Assembly (NCBI GenBank): GCA_016710115.1
Contig: JADJLN010000019.1
Coordinates: 248,001 to 312,000, forward strand
Origin: Saprospiraceae bacterium
GTDB taxonomy: Bacteria > Bacteroidota > Bacteroidia > Chitinophagales > Saprospiraceae
Direction of reading: 5' to 3'
Length of the DNA stretch: 64,000 bases
The notes beneath the pieces were generated by a model. The model was not told where the DNA came from, did not search any database, and saw nothing but the letters and a program-made list of their open reading frames with translations. Shown here in pieces: positions 1-9,190 of the stretch (its first letter is position 1; every line of letters begins with the position of its first letter). The translations under genes and the position numbers were made by a program.

Positions 1-107
1 CTGTGATTAAACCAGTTGTACATTTACATGTCTAACGTCTGGTGTGAGGCAACGAATTTCTCCAGATTCTCACCATGTAATTCATGCACATCTTCAATTC
101 ATTGCAT

Positions 108-959
108 ATGAAAAACGTACTTTTCTATCTTCTCTGCGCTGCCATTTTTGCAGTTTTACCCGGTTCAATTCATGCTCAGACACAAACCGAAGCCGACAGT
201 ACCGGTTTGCCAGGAGATGGATTTTCCCTTCAGGGCGCCTTGGAACTTTTCAAGACCTCTTCATCCCCGGAAGAATTTGAAAAACGACTGAATGAACCAG
301 ACAACAATGTCAACAATCTCGATTTGAATGAAGATGGAGAGGTTGACTACATCCGAGTGATCGACAATATGGATGATGATGTCCATGCGCTGGTCCTCCA
401 GGTGCCTTACTCCGAAGAGGAGAACCAGGATATCGCCGTGATCGAGATCGAAAAAGACGGTTCGGAAAGTGCTGTCCTTCAGATCCTTGGTGATGAGGAT
501 ATCTATGGTGAACAAGTCATTGTAGAGCCTTATGACGAACAGGAATCATCGGATGGAAATGAAGGGCCTTCGGGAGAATCTGTTTATCGTCGGGTGGTGG
601 TGAATGTTTGGGTGTGGCCAGGCGTTCGTTTCCTGTATGCGCCCGGTTACTCCGTTTGGGTGTCTCCCTGGCGCTGGCGCCATTATCCTACCTGGTACCG
701 TCCTTGGAGACCACTGACCTGGAGTCGGTGGCATGTTCGAATCGCCCCGTTCCGGGCTCATCGTTATCATGTCGTCAAGACCCATCGCGTGACGCGGGCA
801 CACCGGGTGTATACGCCTCATCGCAGACATGCGAAGGTCGTACGAACAAAGACGACCACAACGGTCAAAACCAGAAAAGGCACTGTCCGGAAGACCACGA
901 CGAAAACCAAAGTCAAAGGCCGGAATGGAAATACTGTGGTCAAAAAAAAACACGGGTAG
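108..959 (+). CDS. Secreted Trp/Arg-rich basic protein, function unknown
   Basis: This encodes 283 residues. I chose the ATG at 108 over the one at 84 because it places a lysine directly before a clean hydrophobic signal peptide (about residues 1-24, ending IHAQ). The mature protein has three parts: an acidic N-terminal half containing an EF-hand-like stretch (DLNEDGEVDY), a tryptophan- and proline-rich middle, and a very basic tail full of Lys, Arg, Thr and His. The composition suggests a cell-envelope protein that binds a polyanion or the membrane surface, but this is inference. I recognise no catalytic motif or named family. A hairpin terminator follows about 55 bp downstream. Confidence 0.75.
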   Translation: MKNVLFYLLCAAIFAVLPGSIHAQTQTEADSTGLPGDGFSLQGALELFKTSSSPEEFEKRLNEPDNNVNNLDLNEDGEVDYIRVIDNMDDDVHALVLQVPYSEEENQDIAVIEIEKDGSESAVLQILGDEDIYGEQVIVEPYDEQESSDGNEGPSGESVYRRVVVNVWVWPGVRFLYAPGYSVWVSPWRWRHYPTWYRPWRPLTWSRWHVRIAPFRAHRYHVVKTHRVTRAHRVYTPHRRHAKVVRTKTTTTVKTRKGTVRKTTTKTKVKGRNGNTVVKKKHG

Positions 960-1013
960 CCGGCAAACGCAAAGGCGGTTGACAAATTCAAATCGACCGA
1001 ATAACTTCTTTAT

Positions 1014-1050
1014 AACGGGTCAGGAATTTCCTTCCTGACCCGTTTCATTT
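1014..1050 (+). terminator. Rho-independent terminator after the basic secreted protein
   Basis: A perfect inverted repeat (AACGGGTCAGGAA and its complement, loop of about 5 bases) is followed by a T-rich run. It sits between the stop at 959 and the next gene on the same strand. Confidence 0.75.
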
Positions 1051-1169
1051 TCTGGTCTGTCACAAGGCAAAGATCCTCGGGAACCGGCTATTGCAGGATC
1101 CGAAAGGAAATCCGAACTTGGTAGGATGCTGCAACTGTCCCAGGGTTATTCCTGCCACTTCCTTGTTCA

Positions 1170-3353
1170 ATGTTACCTGGTATGATTCGATCACGATGGT
1201 TACCTCTTTCTCCCGTAATCCTTGAAACAATAAAGCATTCGCATGTTAAATCGGTGATTTCAGCGATGTTCCTGTTTCTTCCATTCGCGGCATATGTCCA
1301 GTCCTTTACGTCCATTCCAGGACCACTCGGGTCTGTCCATTGTCTGTTGGCGGAAGAAAATGGATTTGTCCTCGCCGGAACCCATACCAAAGGGGTGTTT
1401 GTGTATGATCCAGTCCTGCACAACTGGAAAGGGGTAGGTGGAAATACGATCAAGACCAGCCGTGTAAATGCATTGATCCGGGATGCAATGGGTGTTCTTA
1501 CTGCAGGGACCGAACAGGGAGGGATCAAGCAATGGGACGGAATCGCGTGGTCCGATATCAATTCTGGCCTCCCTGGTGGTTGTTCCCTGATTGCTCCTGT
1601 ACGGGCGTTATTATCCACACCAAATGACGGTCTGTTGGCCGGTTTACACAGTCAATGGCCATGTATATCTGCTGGCGGTGTATATCGTTTTGACGGGATG
1701 CAATGGACTCCCCTGAATCATGGTTTGTCCACTCTGGATTTGCTCGTACTGACGACAGAGACATTCAGTCAGACCGTTCTGTGTGGCACCAATGGGGGTG
1801 GCATCTGGCGACTGAATGATACCACCTGGACGGCCTGGAATGATGGCCTGGACGATCTGTCCATCTATTCCATTACCAATACTCCGGATGGACGGGTGTT
1901 TGTCGGAACCGGTTCTGGTCTGTATACCCGCGAACCGGGGGCTCTGGAATGGACTTACACCGGCATAGGCCTTCCTTCTGCTCCTGTTCTGGCAATTGCG
2001 ATTGATCCTTCCAACCCACAGAAAATGATCGTCGGTACAGGTTATCCATCTGATCAACCCGGTGACTTGAGAGGTCAGCTTTTCATTTCTTCGGACCAGG
2101 GAAATACCTGGACAGAAGTTGCCTCCAGTCTCCAAACAACAGCCATTCGTCAAATCGCCTATACCAGCCCGGATACCCTACATGTCGCGACCTGGGGATT
2201 CCTGCAAAGTACTGATCAAGGTTCTACCTGGACACAGAACAATACCGGATATTCCGGAAGAGCATTTTCAACATCCGGATGTCTCGCAGTATTGGATTCC
2301 CCCTCTGTAAGCCTGTTCTATGGTACGGACGAGGGCGTTTTCAGAACAACGGACAACGGGTTAACCTGGCAATTCGCCAGCCAGGGACTGGATCGGTCAC
2401 AGGTCACTTTACTGGAATCAGACCGGGAAGGAAATCTCTTTTGCGGAACAATGCGCTATCTGGGTTATCCTTCCGGAGGATATGGCGATGGCCGGTTGAT
2501 GCGATCGACGGATCAGGGCCTGACCTGGTCACCAGTACAGATCTCTACGGATTGGCGTTATCTGGACATGGATGAAGCACCAAATGGTGACTTGTACTGT
2601 GCCCATGGGTTTGGCGCACAAGCCCCCTCCGCCACCATTATCGGCTCCAGTCTCGCGGTTTCTCATGATCATGGCTTGACCTGGACGGACTTGCCCGTCA
2701 TGAGTGGAATGGCGTTTTGTACTACGACCACGCCGGCTGGAGATCTGTTTGTTGCTGGTGAATCCGCAGGAACCTGGCGGTCAACGGATCAAGGAGCGAC
2801 ATGGACATTGCTCCCGATTGCCAATCAGAACAGCAATCTGACTGTATTGGAAACATCTGATCAGGGAGACCTCATCCTGTCAGGAGGCGCGACCCGCGGT
2901 CTGTTTTTTTCCTCTGCCCAGGAAAATGGTGTGCCCTGGAATACGTACGACAATCCTTTGTTTCCAGACTATAATGCAATCTCCGATGCCCTGTTTGATC
3001 AATCTGGAAATGTGTGGTGTACAACCCGTGGTCAGAATGGGACCCCTGCCCTCTTTTTTCTCCCTGCCCCCTTGCAGGCCAATACGGCATTCCAACCGGT
3101 AACCGGCATTTTCGGTCCGTTGTTTCACATGGCCTGGGATGCCTGCGGATACCTGTACATCTATTCCCCGGGTTCAGTACTGAAGAGTGATGATCCGCTA
3201 CGTGACCCGGTAGAACCCTGTCTTCCTACTGCTTTCACACCGCCTACGTCTACGGAACATTCCCTGACGCTATACCCCAATCCGGCGTCAGATATGGTCT
3301 GGATCAAGGTGCATTCCCCGGCAGGAACAGGATGGGTCCGGTTGACCAACTAG
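1170..3353 (+). CDS. Secreted Asp-box (BNR/sortilin-like) beta-propeller protein, T9SS tail cut by in-frame TAG
   Basis: The product carries at least six Asp-box repeats of the S-x-D-x-G-x-T-W type (for example STDQGSTWTQ and STDQGATWTL), as in sortilin/sialidase-like beta-propellers, plus propeller-like repeats near the N-terminus. The last residues, LTLYPNPASDMVWIKV, start a type A T9SS C-terminal sorting domain, but a TAG at 3351-3353 stops translation. The same frame then continues for 51 sense codons to a second TAG at 3507-3509 and encodes the missing half (ending LPSGLYQVIV and beyond). The start is uncertain: a hydrophobic signal-like segment begins near 1254-1266, so a GTG at 1254 or ATG at 1266 may be used. 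The likely role is an exported, surface-displayed propeller protein. The substrate is unknown. Confidence 0.75.
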   Translation: MLPGMIRSRWLPLSPVILETIKHSHVKSVISAMFLFLPFAAYVQSFTSIPGPLGSVHCLLAEENGFVLAGTHTKGVFVYDPVLHNWKGVGGNTIKTSRVNALIRDAMGVLTAGTEQGGIKQWDGIAWSDINSGLPGGCSLIAPVRALLSTPNDGLLAGLHSQWPCISAGGVYRFDGMQWTPLNHGLSTLDLLVLTTETFSQTVLCGTNGGGIWRLNDTTWTAWNDGLDDLSIYSITNTPDGRVFVGTGSGLYTREPGALEWTYTGIGLPSAPVLAIAIDPSNPQKMIVGTGYPSDQPGDLRGQLFISSDQGNTWTEVASSLQTTAIRQIAYTSPDTLHVATWGFLQSTDQGSTWTQNNTGYSGRAFSTSGCLAVLDSPSVSLFYGTDEGVFRTTDNGLTWQFASQGLDRSQVTLLESDREGNLFCGTMRYLGYPSGGYGDGRLMRSTDQGLTWSPVQISTDWRYLDMDEAPNGDLYCAHGFGAQAPSATIIGSSLAVSHDHGLTWTDLPVMSGMAFCTTTTPAGDLFVAGESAGTWRSTDQGATWTLLPIANQNSNLTVLETSDQGDLILSGGATRGLFFSSAQENGVPWNTYDNPLFPDYNAISDALFDQSGNVWCTTRGQNGTPALFFLPAPLQANTAFQPVTGIFGPLFHMAWDACGYLYIYSPGSVLKSDDPLRDPVEPCLPTAFTPPTSTEHSLTLYPNPASDMVWIKVHSPAGTGWVRLTN

Positions 3354-3509
3354 CTGAGTGAGGAAATTGAATGCCGCCAGGTGGTGCTGGAAAATGGCGA
3401 AAACACATTCCCGTTGTCAACAGGTGTTCTTCCTTCGGGACTATACCAGGTCATTGTTTCAACACCTGGCTTTTTCCAGTCTGTCTCACTGATTATCCAA
3501 CCTCACTAG
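3354..3509 (+). pseudogene. Detached C-terminal half of the T9SS sorting domain
   Basis: These 51 codons are in the same frame as the preceding gene and directly follow its TAG. They encode the canonical end of a T9SS sorting domain, with the GLYQVIV strand and a final hydrophobic strand. The interrupted codon fits an original CAG (Gln), that is one C-to-T change. If the stop is real, the propeller protein cannot be sorted by T9SS unless the stop is read through. Confidence 0.75.
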
Positions 3510-3533
3510 AAAGAATCCTTTGAACCGGTTTTC

Positions 3534-4742
3534 TCAATACCGATAAAGAGCATTCACAGCCGAATCAGGTTCCGGCAATGCAATCTGATCCGTGACAAAG
3601 ACCTGTCCACCATGCAGCAGCACCTCGTTGGCAACCAGGTTGGACAGATCTGTATTGGACAGATTCTGTTCCTCCTGGAGCCGGACCAACGCAGTCTTTT
3701 CATCGTATGTCCCCCAGATCATTTGCCTTCTGTCCAGAAACAAGGTATCGACCCGGCCTCCAAATGCTGCCGGCACAATTTCATGAATACTCGTTGAGGT
3801 CTTTCCTGTTCCCTGCCACTGAAGCAATTGGTCCATTTTAACCTGTCGATCACGATCAAAATGAAAAGCCAGCATGTCCCAAGCTCGTTTATGCAGCTCG
3901 GGACGTGGGGTATACCGGGGATTTCCTGTCAACACTTCCGGATACAGATTGGAATAATGATTGGCCTGGCGATACAATGCCACAAGATGATCCAGCCCTG
4001 CCAGTACCAAGGGTGCCCGTTCTCCTTCCAGCGCCTCCATGACACGTCGGTCTACCTCGCGGAAATATTCCAGTATTTCATCCTTTCGGTCATCTTTTCC
4101 ATCCCCCTGTCCGTGATGGACTGACTGTCCATGGAATCCGGAGATTTTTTCTTCAACATCGGAACCAACTACCTCGACCATTTTCTTTGGCAGTGGTGAT
4201 GGCATTTCGACATTGTGCAGTCCTTCCCGATCTCCTTCATACAAATGCAGGTCTTCCAGGCTCAATGTCAGCAGGTAAAACTGACCATCTCCCATGAATA
4301 GCGGGATCAACGGCTTGAGATAGAATTCATAGGACAGATAGTAAAACGGATCTACTGGAAAGGGAAGATGGAGCGTAAGAAAAAAATCGCTACCCAAAAA
4401 GACAGCCAATCCTTCGGATTGATGATGCCAGAATTTGGCATCGACAGATAGATCCTCCAAGGGCTGAAGAAAGGTGTCAATGTGTGGTCTGTCAAACCCC
4501 CGTTCTGCGAGATCCAACCTGATCTGCTTGATCAGATTTTTAAGATTCAACCGATCCTCCTGTTGCAGGACTTCCTGTCCGGAACGATGTGCAGGCATAT
4601 ACAGAGACACACATCTGCCTCCGTCACGGGCAACTAACGCGGTAAACTGTTCCTTTAATCCTTGTTTCATAACGAACCATGGTTTCGTGAATACACGACC
4701 CTGATCCGAAAACACCTGTTCGATGCACTCTAACAGGGCCAT
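3534..4742 (-). CDS. Bacterial archaeo-eukaryotic release factor-like (baeRF) protein
   Basis: The 402-residue protein resembles the baeRF families, bacterial homologues of eRF1/Vms1-type release factors. The alpha/beta core signature QSEGLAVFLG, the charged middle region, and the helix with the motif ANHYSNLYPEVL fit this family, as does the C-terminal part with VANEVLLHGGQVFV. There is no GGQ motif visible. Published work on the family suggests roles in ribosome rescue or stress, not normal termination. It lies downstream of the M4-CUB gene on the same strand. Its start codon is embedded in a long inverted repeat (4741-4784), so translation may be controlled by leader structure. The exact baeRF subfamily is not assigned. 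Confidence 0.7.
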   Translation of the reverse strand: MALLECIEQVFSDQGRVFTKPWFVMKQGLKEQFTALVARDGGRCVSLYMPAHRSGQEVLQQEDRLNLKNLIKQIRLDLAERGFDRPHIDTFLQPLEDLSVDAKFWHHQSEGLAVFLGSDFFLTLHLPFPVDPFYYLSYEFYLKPLIPLFMGDGQFYLLTLSLEDLHLYEGDREGLHNVEMPSPLPKKMVEVVGSDVEEKISGFHGQSVHHGQGDGKDDRKDEILEYFREVDRRVMEALEGERAPLVLAGLDHLVALYRQANHYSNLYPEVLTGNPRYTPRPELHKRAWDMLAFHFDRDRQVKMDQLLQWQGTGKTSTSIHEIVPAAFGGRVDTLFLDRRQMIWGTYDEKTALVRLQEEQNLSNTDLSNLVANEVLLHGGQVFVTDQIALPEPDSAVNALYRY

Positions 4743-4784
4743 TTGTCATCGCCGGGAAAACCCGGCTTTTTTCTGATGACAAAT
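4741..4784. promoter_or_regulatory. Nested inverted repeat over the baeRF start codon
   Basis: An outer repeat (ATTTGTCATC at 4741-4750, GATGACAAAT at 4775-4784) encloses a GC-rich hairpin GCCGGG-AAAA-CCCGGC at 4751-4766. Read on the minus strand, the outer repeat contains the AT of the baeRF ATG. On the plus strand the inner hairpin is followed by six Ts and would work as a rho-independent terminator. It may be a translational switch for the baeRF gene, a terminator for antisense transcripts, or both. Confidence 0.55.
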
Positions 4785-4865
4785 TCGTCATGAAAAAGAA
4801 CTTCCGAGGTGATACCCGACAGGGCATACCCATGATCTCGATCACCCTGTTGGTCGAAACATCTG

Positions 4866-7800
4866 TTATTTCAGAAGAACCTTACCCATCCGTCGATATG
4901 AACCGGATATCCATTGTACCTGATAAAACCCGGAAGGTTGATGCCTCAGGTCGATCGATACTTGCGATTTGCCCGGTTCGATGACCTGGTACTCCACAAG
5001 TTGACCCAGACCATTCCAGACTGCCAACGTGGAACCCTGGCCCGATCCGGAAGGGATATCCACAGTAATCCAACCGGAAGACGGATTGGGAAACATGCGC
5101 AACTCAACAGCCCCTTCTGGTTCCTCGGTGGATGTGATCTCACTGGAGGTGTACATTGCCGACCATCCATCCAATCGGACGTAATAATCTGTAGTGAAAG
5201 TGATCAACATTGCCCCTCCCGTACTTTGGACTGATGGTGGGAGTCCTGGTCCTGAAAATGATCCTAACTGTGGTGCACTCGAATTTTCTCCATCATAAAC
5301 AGTTACAAAATCATACCCTTCTTCGGTATCAAAGGCCGTGAAGGTGAGTGTGATGTCCTTTGTATTGACCGGCTGGATCAACCATGAACAAGTTGTCCCG
5401 TTGCCATACTTTTCCAGTCCACTTCCATCGTCGAGATTACCTTCTGAAGTTGTCAGAATATCATTCCCCGAACAATACGTCAAAAATGAAGCTGCGTAAT
5501 CTGCTGACCACCCCGCTGAAGTGCCCGATTCATTTGTAACAAAACGGATAAAAAGTCGACTGTCCGTTGAGGATATTATACCCGGGAGGGATGTACCCGT
5601 TGCTTGCAGGAGAACGGATGCAAATTGATCAGAACCATCATAAACAATGACAGAGTCCGGACCATTTTCCAGATCAAATTCCGAAAAAGTCAAGGAAATA
5701 CTGTTTGCGTTATCGACTTCGATCAACCACGAACATTCCGTGTTGTCGCCGTATGGTCCGGATCCACTTCCATCACTAATCGTACCTGATGATCCCTGGA
5801 GCACCTGTTGACCGGTACAGGAAGGCACAGGCCCTGTAGATATATATTCAGATGACCATCCACCTCCGCGAATAAGCTCATTTGTCTGAAAGTGTATAAA
5901 TAAAGAACCACCGCTTGAAGTTAATCCACTCGGGATTTGGGTTCCGGAAAACACACCTAACAATGGTGCATTTGCATCTGATCCATCATAGACCCGAACT
6001 TCATCCACACCGGGTTCGGTATCCATGGACGTGAAGGTGAGTGTTATGCTTGTCGCATCCTGTGGCTGGATCAACCATGTGCAGTCACTCAGATTGCCAT
6101 AGGACATCACTCCACTGCCATCTTCCAATGAACCCGCCCCACTGGTGAGCTCTTGCAAATCGGTGCAATAGGACATCGATGATGATGTATAATCCAATGA
6201 CCAGCCACCAGAAACACCCGACCCATCCGTAATGAATTGAAGAAATAATAGGCCATCTGATGAGATCACATCGGAAGGAAGAATATTCCCCGATAGTGCT
6301 GCCATCAGTGGAGCATTTAAATCCCCGCCATCGAAAACAAACAATGTATCACCTGGTGCCAGTTCAAATTCGGAAAAATCAAGTGTGATTGAATTCGTAC
6401 CTGAAGGCTGAATCAACCAGGTACAATCTGTATTGTTGCCATATGGCCCCGATCCACTTCCATCACTAATCGTACCTGATGACCCCAAGAGCACCTGTTG
6501 ACCAGAACAGGAAGGCACAGGCCCTGTAGATGTATATTCAGCTGACCATCCACCTCCGCGAATTAGTTCATTTGTTAGAAAGTGAATAAATAGAGACCCA
6601 CCACTTGAAGTTAATCCACTCGGGATTTGGGTTCCGGAAAACACACCTAACAATGGTGCATTTGCATCATGTCCATCATAGACCCGAACCTCATCCGCAC
6701 CGGGTTCGGTATCCATGGATGTGAAGGTCAGCGTTATGCTTGTCGCATCCTGTGGCTGGATCAACCAGGTACAGTCACTCAGATTGCCATAGGACATCAC
6801 ACCACTGCCATCTTCCAACGAACCTGCCCCACTGGTGAGCTCTTGCAAATCGGTGCAATAGGTCATCGATGATGAAGAATAATTCAGGGACCAGCCCCAA
6901 GAAACACCCGACCCATCCGTAGTGAATTGAAGAAATAACAGGCCATCTGATGAGGTCACATCGGAAGGAAGAACAGTTCCTGTCAACGCGGCCAGAACTG
7001 GTGCATTTGCATCCCCGCCATCGTAAATAAATAAAGTATCTCCTGGTGCCAGATCAAATTCGGAAAAATCAAGTGTGATTGAATTTGCTCCAGACGGGTG
7101 AATCAACCAGGTACAATCTGCATTGTTGCCGTAATCCAACATACCGCTCCCATCACTGATCGCTCCAGACGGATCTGTCAATTCAATCTGGCCCATGCAT
7201 GTAGGCCCCGGATCTAACGTACCAACACCGACTGCTGCCCAGGCCTGTTGAACGGCGATGACCTCAGGCGATCCAGCACCAAAAAGATCCTCCGCAGCCA
7301 TCAATGATCCTGTTCGACTATCGTTAAAGTTTGATGCAGGAGATGCAGAAATATACTGGGTCAGGTTGCGATAGGCAATCTGTTCTGCTTTTTCAAGACC
7401 GATGCTATCAACGCTATACGAATATCCGTTCTCATTTACGCCACTCCCTCCTTCACTCAACAGATAAAACCAATAATTCTGAACGCCACTATTAAAATGG
7501 ACGCCACCAAAATCAAACATGGTATCCTGAGGATTCCTCCAGAAACTATCGTTTGGACCATATGTATCAGGCTGGTCTTTTGACCGTGGATCTTCCATTG
7601 ACCGGATATATTCACCCGGGATCAGTGAACCTTCCTCTCCATGCAGCCAGTCTGCAGTTGCCGGCTTCGCATAGTGTTCTACCGCTGTTCCAAAGATATC
7701 TGCAAAGGATTCATTTAATGCACCGGATTCACCCAGATACTGAAGACCTCCGCCACCGTTCGTATTGATCACACCATGTGAAATTTCATGAGAAACAACA

Positions 7801-9140
7801 TTGATATAGGTGCGATACGTTTTCTCTATACCATCTCCATCTCCGAGTTTCAAACTGTTATTCGACCAGAAGGCATTTGGCCACCCGATTCCATAATGGA
7901 CGTATGTCTTGATCTCTCCGCCCATTCCATCATAACTTTCCCGATTGTGGACATTTAAAAAATAGTCATAGGTCTGCTCCACGCCCCAATGAGCATCCAG
8001 GGCGGGGTTATTTTCTTTTACCGTTTCATAGGTTCCCGTATTGCCGAGAATAGAAAAGGACTTGACACCAAGAGAAGTACTGATCGTAAACGGTCCTCCC
8101 CAATTGGAAGGACCATTGTCATCTTCAAAAATACTGACAGAATACGGTGGATTGGTCAGCAGCAATTGCAAGGGGACCGAAAACGGAGGCACGACATTTT
8201 CCATTATCGTTGTCGTCACAACTGTTTGATCATCTTTATCCTTGATCACCAGAAAAATATCCGGTTTATCATCACCCGGAATATTCTGCCACCAACCGGG
8301 TCCGATGGCATTGATCGTCACATTCCTCAACACCGTAACCTGATCCGTCCATTGATTATCTGCATCTGTAAAATCAGTCACTGTTCCCAGATCAACTGCA
8401 TGGTTCAAGTTCAATGTCTGTAGGGGTCGAGTGGATTCCTGAAGTCGGTAGATGCCTCCATTTTCATCTGTCGTGATTGTTCGGGTACCACTGTACAAGG
8501 TATTTGCAGTCCCTTCCACATCACCTAAACAGACCTTTGGTACGACCCGTATAAGTTTGCCTCCCAGCGCATCGACATACACTTCCGATTCTTCCAGAAG
8601 ACGTTCCGAATGAAGATGGATGCGATAACATAAATTACTTGGCCGTTGATCTCCTTTCAGAAGACCGGGAAGAATACACAATGAACTATTTTCAACATGA
8701 ATATTTTTCCCATTCAAGGTTTGTCGTGCAATATCCACGGCCTCAGCTTCGGAAAGCTCGGGAAATGAAGCAACATGGATACCGGTATAGATCTGTCCAT
8801 TTGCTTTTAGAATACCTCCATTCTTCCCATGCAGGATCATGCCGCCACCTACAACTTCTCTATCCTGGTATTGTTGAATATAGCGGTAATGCGTGAAGCC
8901 AAGATGATCCGTCTGCTCTGAAATCAGGACCATTTGATCTCCTTCCCGTAAACCCAATCGGGTTCCGTATATCGCAAAAAACTGGTTGGGTGTCACCGGT
9001 TCTGCCAGATCTTCAGCTGACCATCGATAAGAACAGGAGTTTCCAGCCTTGATCCAACCCGGTTCCGGATTCTGAGCGATAAGCCCGATGCAGGCAAGTA
9101 CAGATAATAGAAGAAAGATCAACGTGGCTTTTGTTTTCAT
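4866..9140 (-). CDS. Secreted M4 (thermolysin-like) metallopeptidase with six CUB domains and T9SS tail
   Basis: The 1424-residue preproenzyme begins with a signal peptide (about 1-22), followed by an FTP propeptide region (about 50-200) and an M4 catalytic domain. The zinc site HEISH lies at residues 451-455 and the third ligand glutamate in GALNESFADIFG about 20-25 residues later. From about residue 648 to 1333 there are six CUB domains of about 115 residues, each with a DGSG...YG...C-W-LI core. The last 80 residues (from FPNPSSGWITV) are a type A T9SS sorting domain. It should therefore be exported across the outer membrane and surface-attached or released, where it degrades protein; the CUB domains probably bind substrate or glycans. 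It starts 50 bp after the third TPR-CHAT gene, suggesting co-transcription. Confidence 0.95.
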   Translation of the reverse strand: MKTKATLIFLLLSVLACIGLIAQNPEPGWIKAGNSCSYRWSAEDLAEPVTPNQFFAIYGTRLGLREGDQMVLISEQTDHLGFTHYRYIQQYQDREVVGGGMILHGKNGGILKANGQIYTGIHVASFPELSEAEAVDIARQTLNGKNIHVENSSLCILPGLLKGDQRPSNLCYRIHLHSERLLEESEVYVDALGGKLIRVVPKVCLGDVEGTANTLYSGTRTITTDENGGIYRLQESTRPLQTLNLNHAVDLGTVTDFTDADNQWTDQVTVLRNVTINAIGPGWWQNIPGDDKPDIFLVIKDKDDQTVVTTTIMENVVPPFSVPLQLLLTNPPYSVSIFEDDNGPSNWGGPFTISTSLGVKSFSILGNTGTYETVKENNPALDAHWGVEQTYDYFLNVHNRESYDGMGGEIKTYVHYGIGWPNAFWSNNSLKLGDGDGIEKTYRTYINVVSHEISHGVINTNGGGGLQYLGESGALNESFADIFGTAVEHYAKPATADWLHGEEGSLIPGEYIRSMEDPRSKDQPDTYGPNDSFWRNPQDTMFDFGGVHFNSGVQNYWFYLLSEGGSGVNENGYSYSVDSIGLEKAEQIAYRNLTQYISASPASNFNDSRTGSLMAAEDLFGAGSPEVIAVQQAWAAVGVGTLDPGPTCMGQIELTDPSGAISDGSGMLDYGNNADCTWLIHPSGANSITLDFSEFDLAPGDTLFIYDGGDANAPVLAALTGTVLPSDVTSSDGLLFLQFTTDGSGVSWGWSLNYSSSSMTYCTDLQELTSGAGSLEDGSGVMSYGNLSDCTWLIQPQDATSITLTFTSMDTEPGADEVRVYDGHDANAPLLGVFSGTQIPSGLTSSGGSLFIHFLTNELIRGGGWSAEYTSTGPVPSCSGQQVLLGSSGTISDGSGSGPYGNNTDCTWLIQPSGTNSITLDFSEFELAPGDTLFVFDGGDLNAPLMAALSGNILPSDVISSDGLLFLQFITDGSGVSGGWSLDYTSSSMSYCTDLQELTSGAGSLEDGSGVMSYGNLSDCTWLIQPQDATSITLTFTSMDTEPGVDEVRVYDGSDANAPLLGVFSGTQIPSGLTSSGGSLFIHFQTNELIRGGGWSSEYISTGPVPSCTGQQVLQGSSGTISDGSGSGPYGDNTECSWLIEVDNANSISLTFSEFDLENGPDSVIVYDGSDQFASVLLQATGTSLPGIISSTDSRLFIRFVTNESGTSAGWSADYAASFLTYCSGNDILTTSEGNLDDGSGLEKYGNGTTCSWLIQPVNTKDITLTFTAFDTEEGYDFVTVYDGENSSAPQLGSFSGPGLPPSVQSTGGAMLITFTTDYYVRLDGWSAMYTSSEITSTEEPEGAVELRMFPNPSSGWITVDIPSGSGQGSTLAVWNGLGQLVEYQVIEPGKSQVSIDLRHQPSGFYQVQWISGSYRRMGKVLLK
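5751..7130 (-). repeat. Two tandem 690-bp units encoding CUB-domain pairs
   Basis: Long near-identical stretches recur with an offset of exactly 690 bp, for example 6221-6282 against 6911-6972, 6001-6060 against 6691-6750, and 5751-5850 against 6441-6540. 690 bp equals 230 residues, or two CUB domains. The unit boundaries are approximate. The high nucleotide identity points to recent duplication or gene conversion within the gene. Confidence 0.85.
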
Positions 9141-9190
9141 AGCAGTATATCTATGGGGAATTATTTCTTATTAGAAACAGATGAATTCAA

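Noticed and set aside
608..982. Open frame of 124 codons overlapping the first gene
   Set aside because: It is an out-of-frame shadow of the secreted basic protein, with arbitrary composition and no signal or domain.
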